Positions 56,690-64,000 of a stretch of 64,000 bases of DNA are shown in pieces. Location: positions 248,001-312,000 of the forward strand of contig JASANG010001409.1 of assembly GCA_030248215.1 (NCBI GenBank). Direction: 5' to 3'. Each line of letters starts with the position of its first letter. The first letter of the stretch is position 1. The notes under the pieces are model-generated. The model was not told where the DNA came from, did not search any database, and was given only the letters and a program-made list of their open reading frames with translations. Made by a program: the position numbers and the translations under genes. Origin of the DNA: Enoplolaimus lenunculus. Its lineage: Eukaryota > Nematoda > Enoplea > Enoplida > Thoracostomopsidae.

Positions 56690-57515
56690 TATAATAATTC
56701 AAATTTTTTAACACTTTACTCACTGGAGTTGTAGCTAAAATTTCATTTCGACGAAAGTTAAAATTTTTTTTAACTCAAATTTTAGGAAATTTGAACAAAA
56801 CAATAATTTTTCAACACTTTACTCATTTGAGTTGTAGCTAAAATTTCATTTCGACGAAAGTTAAAAATTTATTTAGTCAAATTTTACGAAATTTGAACAA
56901 AACAATAATTTTTCAACACTTTACTCACTGGAGTTGTAGCTAACATTTCATTGCGACCAAAGTTAAAATTTTTTTACTCAAATTTTAGGAAATTTGTACA
57001 AAACAATAATTTTTGAACACTTTACTCACTGGAGTTGTACCTAAAATTTCATTTCGACGACAGTTAAAAAATTTTCATTGAAATTTGAGGAAATTTGAAT
57101 AAAACAATAATTTTTCATCACTTTACTCACTGGAGTTGTAGCTAAAATTTCATTTCGACGAAAGTTAAAAATTTTTTTAACTCAAATTTTACGAAATTTG
57201 AACAAAATAATAATTTTTCAACACTTTAATCATTTGAGTTGTAGCTAACATTTCATTTCGACCAAAGTTAAAATTTTTTTACTTAAATTTTAGGAAATTT
57301 GAACAAAACAATAATTTTTCAACACTTTACACACTGGAGTTGTAGCTAACATTTCATTTCGACCAAAGTTAAAAAAATTTTCATTCAAATTTTAGGAAAT
57401 TTGAATAAAACAATAATTTTTCAACACTTTACTCACTGGAGTTGTAGCTAACATTTCATTTCGACCAAAGTTAAAATTTTTTTACTCAAATTTTAGGTTG
57501 AATAAAACAATAATA
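56690..57515. repeat. About 100-bp AT-rich tandem repeat downstream of the globin gene
   Basis: Eight copies of a unit with CAATAATTTTTCAACACTTT, ACTCACTGGAGTTGTAGCTA and AATTTCATTTCGACGAAAGT. Units differ by a few bases. The array ends about 270 bp beyond the globin stop codon. Confidence 0.88.
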
Positions 57516-57787
57516 TGAGTCCAATTTGAAAACTTTTCTCAATTTTTCTAAAAATATTATCATCATACTTAAGTGTCCACTAAGCATCGCATATAAAAGT
57601 TATATAAGAGTTTAAATTCTGTTCAAACTAAATACAGTTAATCAAATCGGTTTCAAAATATATGGGCCCGCTCTGAAATTTTTTCACGACATCGTCTCGT
57701 CTACCAGCATTTCGCTCCGAAGACAGACTTGGGCAAAATTATAGAACAACTTAAATTTTGAGCTTCACTTAATCGTCTCTCGAGTCA

Positions 57788-60700
57788 TCAACTCGGAGCA
57801 ACCGTGCCTAACGACGACCTGCATCGAACTCGACGCTCCTGTTGATAACCAGCTTTCATATGCTCGCTCATAAACGATAATACAGCGACCCATGCCTGAA
57901 ACAAATTTGAACAAAAACTTTTCAATCAGTTTTCACACACATATTCTGTACAAGAAAGAACCTATAAACATTAAGCTGAAATGTTTTTTTGCTATTACAA
58001 ATAAATAGTAACTCAATAGGGTCATTTTATGTTTTATCGCTAAAACATCAAAGTCGTCGTAATGGTTTCAATTTAAGTGTGTCTTTTCTCAGATGATTTC
58101 AAGAGATTAAAACGTGCAGTGTATAAAAAACCAAGACGAAATTTTTTGTGAAAATGTAATGGACATGACAAAGAAAGGGTACAACCTGTGCGAACCATGA
58201 CACTTTATGTATTCGGCAACAAAAATTGCTTCGCTTACAGTTTAATTTAGGATTATTGTATGTGACACCGACCCCCTCTAAACAAGGGGGGTCGGCCAAA
58301 AACGCAACGCCCGATGGTAGAGTTTGTACCATGCGGATTCTAAAGAGTTGCGCACTCTTTCAGTGTTCATGAGTACCTCAAAAAGTCACCTGGTGGACAA
58401 AGTCGATTAATTTCCGTTAATATACGCCGCTCACCTTTCTGGATTCTTCAGTCCGTTTACTCTTATCACCCCATTCAAGCGAGCAGTCGAGCAACGCTTC
58501 ACCGAAAATTGAGAAAAAGTCAACTTTAAATTCTTGCCCCGCGTGAACTGCGCCAATTCTAAAATTATTAAAATTACAAAAAATCAACACTTTTCAAGTT
58601 TGCGAACATTTTTTTCAACCAATCATCGCTGATGTATTAGTGATTAGCTTCGATTTTGGTTGAGTTGTATACATGAACGATAATTTTGATTTTTCAATTT
58701 AATTCTTAGCTTATTTGTCAGGTGTCGACCAGGAAAATAGGTGCAATATAGGCGTGGTTGTGAGAATACGGATTACTAAACGTAGGCGACACAGATTTAT
58801 GTCTATTTGCCGGTTTGCGTCAAATTTCAAAAGTATGCAATTTTAAACTGAAAATATAAGGATGTTTTCTGTTATCCCTGTAAAATCCGGTGTATATCGA
58901 AAATATAGATCATTTCGCCTACGCTGTAGTTACGTTTCTGTTGTGATCTTTTTTTGCAACGAAGATTATTCGTCGAAGGGGCAAATGTAAAGAACAGGAG
59001 CGGAACAGTATTATAAGCATATTCCGAAGCCTAAGCTTAAAGACAAGCAAAAATAGTCTAAAGCTTAAGTTTACTGTATTTGGAGTTCCACAGAAAAACG
59101 TTCTGCCCCTGATCTTTACAGGGGCCGTCGAAGGAGTGGGCGATGCCTTAAAATTTATAGTTTCAGAGCGAAACGATAAATATTTGTTAGATTTCCTCGC
59201 CTTTGGACTGAGATCGCAGGCAGAGAGGTTCCAGGAATGGTCCAAGCCATCTTAAAGAAATTTTGCCTTTTCTACAAATGTTTTCACCTCTCTCGTTAAG
59301 TCATGAATAAGCTACGCTTACTGTTGCTCATTGTGATTGCCACATAGAAGGCTGAGCTATTGAGCTATATACGGGCTGGTTCTGTAGTAAACCGAATAAG
59401 AGGGGTGTCTGATATTTATCTGGCCTCTTCTGAGGGCACCCCCCTTGTTATTCGGTTGCGGACTGTTATTTATTTTTATCCCACGCTCAGCCACCCTTCG
59501 TTACTGATATATATGCGGTTCCGCAGCTATCGGTTGAATTAAACGTTTATTTGTCTTGCGTCAATAGCTTGAGCGATCATGTAAGGTTATACTTAGGAAT
59601 GTTACTTTCAAAATTTAAGACGCTTTAAAGATTCGAACACAATTTTATTTGGTCCTGGAGTTATTTATGCACTACAGTTAGGAATAACTGATCATCATCT
59701 ACCCTAATTAGGATTTAGGGACTCTATCCGCTCACGCACTCTTATTAGGGATACGGACTCCTATTGATTGGGACTCAAAATAGGGACCCTCCTCTTGTTA
59801 CCCCACACCCTCGTATTTGGGTCACTACAGTATCACCCTCGACCCACGAACCAGCTCTGACTAGACGTACTTTCTCATATCAGCCTCGCATTGTTGCTTT
59901 GGCTGCGATTCGCGTATAACATAATCGATTGCAAGTGCAACTTGTTTTGCGTGCATTTTAGCAAACGCATCTGCATTCGGGTACAACGCCGGATCGAACC
60001 GAGCGGTTCGAAGCGCAGTTTGAACCGGTGGAGATTTGACGAAAATTCGTTGAAATATCGCTTGCCCCAAAAGTTGTGGACCTTTCGTTGCCATTAGCTG
60101 TGACCAAACACTCCGAATAATTGCTATACCACACGAGCTTGCTCCGGTTACAGACACGGTGGGAGGAATGGCGGATACAGTATTGACAGATCCGGGACTG
60201 GGGGAAGCAGTTCCGCTGGTTCGTCCGCCAGCTGATGTGCCTTTGAAACTGGAGCCACTTAGTTTTGCCGTCGGCCCGTTTGAAGTCGATGTCTTTGATG
60301 TTTTCGGTGTATCTTTTGATCGCGGACTGGATTTTGATTGCTTACTAGTAGCAATGCCAGGGGCGGAACTAGGGCCGTCTTCAATCATCATGTTGGTGTC
60401 ACGGTTAGGGCTTAAAATTTGTGGACTCGGCGATCGGCTGATACCACTGTCGGAGCCTGAAAAGTTTAAAATATTTACCCAAAATTAAAAATTGGTAAAA
60501 CGAACAGACGGCAAACATTAAAATCTATTTTGAACCTCGACAACAGTTCAACACTTACAACTAACTAAAGCGTTTAATATTACTTTGAATAATCAAAACA
60601 AGCCAGCAGCCAGCTCACTTTGCTAGGGGGGCTAGAATGTTTTAGCAGGGGCATATATTGTTTCACAGTGACTTGCAAGATAGGTTATTAAAATATGTCC

Positions 60701-61817
60701 ATTGGGAAGCAGAGTCCCTTGGCTCCTGGGACTAAAGGCTCGGTTCAAAATGATGAAAATTCCATTCCATACTTATTTTTACATTACCGAGCGGCGCCAT
60801 AATATCCCAAGTCCACACATGTGCCACATTTGTTGGCCTTGAGCGAAATCACTCACACTTTTCTTCGACCTTTACCTGACGAATAATCAACCGAAGCTAA
60901 GCTTTCAGATCCGCTTCGTACTGCCGGTACTGCAAGTCGGTTGACCGCAGCAGATACTGTAAGCGCTTCTGAGTGTCTTCTTGCGCCAAAATCAAGTCCA
61001 ACCTGTTCGCTGCTTGGTGAACAACTTCGTCGTCCGATGCTCGTCAGTCCTTCGCTTTGTTGTCGGGGAAATTGGCGACGGCTGGAAAAAAGTTACAGGA
61101 GTAAACAGACAGAGAAGTATTAAACACACTGACGGTCCCATAATTTTTTATGTTACAGGAGTAAAAATAGACAGAGAAGTATTAAACACACTGACCTTCC
61201 CATAATTTTTTATGTTTTACAGGAGTAAAAAGAGACAGAGAAGTATTAAACACACTGACGGTCCCATAATTTTTTATGTTTTACAGGAGTAAAAAGAGAC
61301 AGAGAAGTATTAAACACACTGACGGTCCCATAATTTTTTATGTTACAGGAGTAAAAAGAGACAGAGAAGTATTAAACACACTGACGGTCCGATTTTTTTA
61401 TGTTTTACAGGAGTAAAAGAGACAGAGAAGCATTAAACACACTGACGGTCCGATTTTTTTATGTTTTACAGGAGTAAAAAGAGACAGAGAAGTATTAAAC
61501 ACACTGACGGTCCCATAATTTTTTATGTTACAGGAGTCAAGGACTTTTCCCTAATAGAAATTAATGCAAATATAGGAAATACATCCTCAGGCTCATCTCG
61601 TTGCTTACCTGCGTGCTGTCCCAGGACTCGTTCGTCGTGACGGTGGTACTTGAGCGATCGTTGCTGATATTAGCGTTGGCGATGGAGGTGGAATTGAAAA
61701 CAACAAATCAATTTGATCTTCAGATTCGAAACTTATCGTTGGAATAATTGATGCACGCGGGGCAGAATGTCGAGCGGACGAACTCGATTCTGACACTAGT
61801 GATTTAGAGTATTGTTT
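57788..61817 (-). CDS. Nematode globin with long Ser/Pro-rich N-terminal extension (5' exon not found)
   Basis: Five minus-strand exons chain in frame: 61817-61609, 61081-60876, 60456-59871, 58558-58435, 57895-57788, giving 410 residues to the stop. The first 250 or so residues are Ser/Pro/Thr-rich and low in complexity. The globin fold follows: helix A with IIRSVWSQL, a B/C region with IFQRIF, helix E with FAKMHAKQV (His at the expected distal E7 position), helix F with IGAVHAGQEF (His at the expected proximal F8 position), then FFSIFGEALL and AWVAVLSFMSEHM in helices G and H. Having both histidines argues for haem binding. Nematode genomes carry many divergent globins with extensions, and I cannot say which this is. 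The first exon seen begins at an acceptor in phase 0, so at least one upstream exon is missing or lies beyond the window. The intron at 61082-61608 holds a minisatellite. Confidence 0.87.
58170..58370. mobile_element. Foldback element G, centre and right arm
   Basis: GAACCATGACACTTTATGTA, TTACAGTTTAATTTAGGATT and GGTCGGCCAAAAACGCAACG, ending GAGTTGCGCACTCTT. In the globin intron just beyond exon 58435-58558. Confidence 0.7.
58980..59126. mobile_element. Short Tel-MITE subfamily A with perfect 8-bp target duplication
   Basis: GGCAAATGTAAAGAACAGGA to CCCTGATCTTTACAGGGGCC. GTCGAAGG occurs at 58972-58979 and 59127-59134. Only two hexamers remain, so loss of the array is also seen. It is in the large intron of the globin gene. 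Confidence 0.9.
59382..59830 (-). mobile_element. Element L, reversed, next to the main globin exon
   Basis: CTGTAGTAAACCGAATAAGA to TATTTGGGTCACTACAG. It ends 41 bp from the exon that encodes the globin N-terminal half, within the intron. Confidence 0.78.
61088..61537. repeat. About 63-bp minisatellite in the globin intron
   Basis: Seven copies of ACAGGAGTAAAAAGAGACAG, AGAAGTATTAAACACACTGA and CGGTCCCATAATTTTTTATG. It fills nearly the whole intron between the exons at 61609 and 61081. Confidence 0.9.
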
Positions 61818-61982
61818 CTGAAATATAGAAAACAAAATTTTTAAGTTTTGAAGGAAAAACTACTTTTTTTGAAATAGGTTCAGCATCTGGAGCAGTTAGC
61901 CAAGGGGGTAAGCGTTAGCGACCTGAAAATTTTTGGGTTTGGAAAAATAGACGATTCGCACGCTTTGAAATAAACGCATGGG

Positions 61983-62343
61983 TGGTAATAAAAATGGGGT
62001 TTCCATCTTTAGTCTCACCCAATAGGAGTCCGTATTCCTAATAAGAGTCCGTAAGTGGATAGAGTCTCTAAACCCTAAACAGAGTGTATAAATGTCAATT
62101 TTTCCAAATTGTGGTTCATAAATGACTACAGCACCAAATACAGTTGAGTTTGAAACTTTATAGTACATTATTAAGTATAACCCTACATTATCGATCAAGG
62201 TTTTGATATTTAAAAATACCGAATATAATATCAGTGACGAAGCGCGGGTTCAAACCAAATAACAGACCGTAACCGAGTAACAGGGGGTGTCCTCTGGCGA
62301 GGCCAAATAAATATCACTCGCCCACATATTCGGGTAACTACAG
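61983..62343 (+). mobile_element. Element L, left end missing
   Basis: AATAGGAGTCCGTATTCCTA to CATATTCGGGTAACTACAG. It has lost the CAAATAAACGTTTAATTCAA block. Confidence 0.65.
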
Positions 62344-62516
62344 TATAGAGCACTGTGGCTGAAATATATAGAAATTGAGAAATTCTGTGGTTTTGAACAA
62401 AGAAATGTTTTGAAGCTTGTTTAGCTATAAGCTGAGACAGAAAAAATTAAAATAATGAAAATGAAAATTCGCGTAATTTCGCTCCCTCGCTAAAGCATAA
62501 TATGCACATAATGGTA

Positions 62517-62800
62517 GCACCAAGACTGGATGATGCGTACTTCAATAAAGAGTATTCAACTGGATATATTCTGTGTAGGAAAAAATGTACCCGACACACG
62601 TTGCGTTTTTGACCTGCCCCTCTTATTTATGAGAATATAAATTACACAAAATATGGTACTGTATGTATAAGTCATCAAAAATGTTCCGCTTACAGTTTAA
62701 TTTAGATGTATGGTATCTGATAGCGGCCGCCCACTTGAATAAGGGGGGTCGGCCAAACACGCAACACCCGGTGGCATATTTTGTACCACACAAAGAGTGT
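62517..62800. mobile_element. Foldback element G with both arms
   Basis: CACCAAGACTGGATGATGCG to GTACCACACAAAGAGTG. Arms GTTGCGTTTTTGACCTGCCC and GGGTCGGCCAAACACGCAAC. The centre matches the other copies (GCTTACAGTTTAATTTAGAT). Confidence 0.75.
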
Positions 62801-63258
62801 TTGTCTACTTTGGTGGTACTCACCAGAGACTAAAGTTACCGAACCAAACCAGGTTCGTAGCCTGCTCAGCATGCTAACGGGACCAAACAATTTTGTCGGA
62901 GCAAGCGGATGATGTCTTATTCATCTACTCTCGGGGTAAAAGTTTTCAGACGGTCGAAATTTTTCCAGGGGATCAGTCCCTTCCTGCCCCCCTCCTGGCC
63001 ACGATGTTGAACCCAAGCTGAGTCGAATGGTGTTAACTGTTAGTAATTTTTGATGGAAAATCACCTGTTATGGTCAAACAAAACAATAGTTTCTTTCGTG
63101 ACACTTGGCCGAATCAGGGAAAATATTTTTGATCCAGAAATTTTGATAGGGGGTGTGTGTGCACGCGCGGTGCGCGACATATAATGAAAAAAGTTCACGT
63201 GCGAAACGAGCGAAACGCCTAACGCAGTTTTAGTGTTTTGTTGTTTAGTTTTCGAAAG

Positions 63259-63446
63259 AGCCCATGTAAACATCAGGGGCGGAACGTTTTTCTGTGGGAC
63301 TAGAAAAAAGTATTCAGTTTAAGCTTTAGACTAATTTTTTGCTTGGCTTAGGCTTAGTCTTATGGTCAGAAATATGCCCATTCTTACGCTTAGGCTTAGG
63401 CTAATAGGCTTATAATACTGTTCCGCCCCTGTTCTTTACATTGGCC
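63259..63446. mobile_element. Tel-MITE subfamily A
   Basis: AGCCCATGTAAACATCAGGG to CCCCTGTTCTTTACATTGGCC, with TTAGGC units and the AGAAATATGCCCATTCTTAC spacer. Confidence 0.85.
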
Positions 63447-63891
63447 GCGGAAGGGTAATTGCTTTGGATCATCGTCAGTGTCTGAGTGGTTCCATGGATT
63501 TCACAGCTCAGGTTTGTACCGAATAACAGATTGGGCTGCGATGCGAAAATTGGCAAAATACCGTTTTAGTTATCAATCAGCTACAATAATTTGACTACTT
63601 CAAGCTGGCTTCCACAATATCCTGTGTACGCTGTATGTGAATATTGTGGCTTGATTTCAGACCCGTAACCAGCTCACCGTGCAAGAGGAGTGTAAAAAAT
63701 GTTCCAAGAGCAGTATAAGAGTTTTCGTTGACTTACAAGCAAGGTTGAAAAATTTTCAGAGGTGGCTAAAAGTTTTTCCACGGTTAGCTGTGGCTACGAG
63801 CCCGTTTTAATACAGTAACTTATTGCAGAAATTTATTCATCATGGCAAATGGTAGACAATAAACCCAAGACACAGTCGCGTTAAAAATATT

Positions 63892-64000
63892 GGTCAATGT
63901 AAAGAACAGGGGTGGAACAGTATTATAAGCATACATATTCGTGAACCTAAGCCTAAGCCTAAGCCTAAGCCTAAGTCTAAGCGTAAGAATGAGCATATTC
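63892..64000. mobile_element. Tel-MITE subfamily A, cut by window end
   Basis: GGTCAATGTAAAGAACAGGG, then CAGTATTATAAGCATACATA and GCCTAA units running to the last base. Confidence 0.85.

Noticed and set aside
60159-60488. Plus-strand frame of 109 codons at the globin gene
   Set aside because: Antisense shadow of the Ser/Pro-rich globin exon, whose splice sites and domain are on the minus strand.

Overview
This window looks like nuclear DNA of a nematode with a repeat-rich genome. Four observations support that. Introns end in TTTCAG-type acceptors. Hundreds of TTAGGC hexamers (the nematode telomere unit) and their variants are scattered as interstitial tracts. One gene encodes a globin with a long Ser/Pro-rich extension. 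The other genes are a SORBS/CAP/vinexin adaptor and Core-2/I-branching glycosyltransferases, all metazoan families. The species cannot be told from the sequence.

Four split genes can be assembled with consistent splice phases. (1) Bases 1-18588, plus strand: the 3' part (19 exons, about 963 residues) of a sorb-1-like adaptor ending in three SH3 domains. (2) Bases 22553-29653, minus strand: a complete six-exon Core-2/I-branching (GCNT-like) beta-1,6-N-acetylglucosaminyltransferase of 492 residues. (3) Bases 38575-44688, minus strand: a paralogue of 455 residues with the same six-exon layout and the same intron phases. (4) Bases 57788-61817, minus strand: the last five exons of a globin gene, whose 5' end was not found.

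Most of the rest is repeats. The dominant ones are about 37 copies or fragments of short terminal-inverted-repeat elements. Their ends are GGCC(A/C)ATGT...ACATGGGCC, their interiors are TTAGGC/GCCTAA tracts, and several copies are flanked by 8-bp target duplications that I could read directly (examples at 20358, 40654, 40958, 47946, 56057 and 58980). I call them Tel-MITEs, with subfamilies A, B and C. One copy (50981-54319) has grown into a 3.2-kb array of about 90 units of 36 bp with a 72-bp higher-order pattern. Other families are two palindromic foldback families with CACTG...CAGTG ends and 2-bp duplications (D and E), a 400-450-bp inverted-repeat element with TA duplications (L), a 300-bp foldback family (G), a TTAA-flanked palindromic family (J), and several minisatellites inside introns.

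Layout: 1-18.6 kb, sorb-1 exons separated by repeat-filled introns; 18.6-22.5 kb, intergenic repeats; 22.5-29.7 kb, first GCNT-like gene; 29.7-38.5 kb, intergenic, including about 3 kb of unassigned sequence (30.45-33.48 kb) and a degenerate tandem repeat (37.1-37.8 kb); 38.6-44.7 kb, second GCNT-like gene; 44.7-57.8 kb, intergenic, with inverted segmental duplications and the large array; 57.8-61.8 kb, globin gene; 61.8-64 kb, repeats. The genes are not functionally linked except for the two tandem glycosyltransferases, which presumably act in Golgi O-glycan branching.
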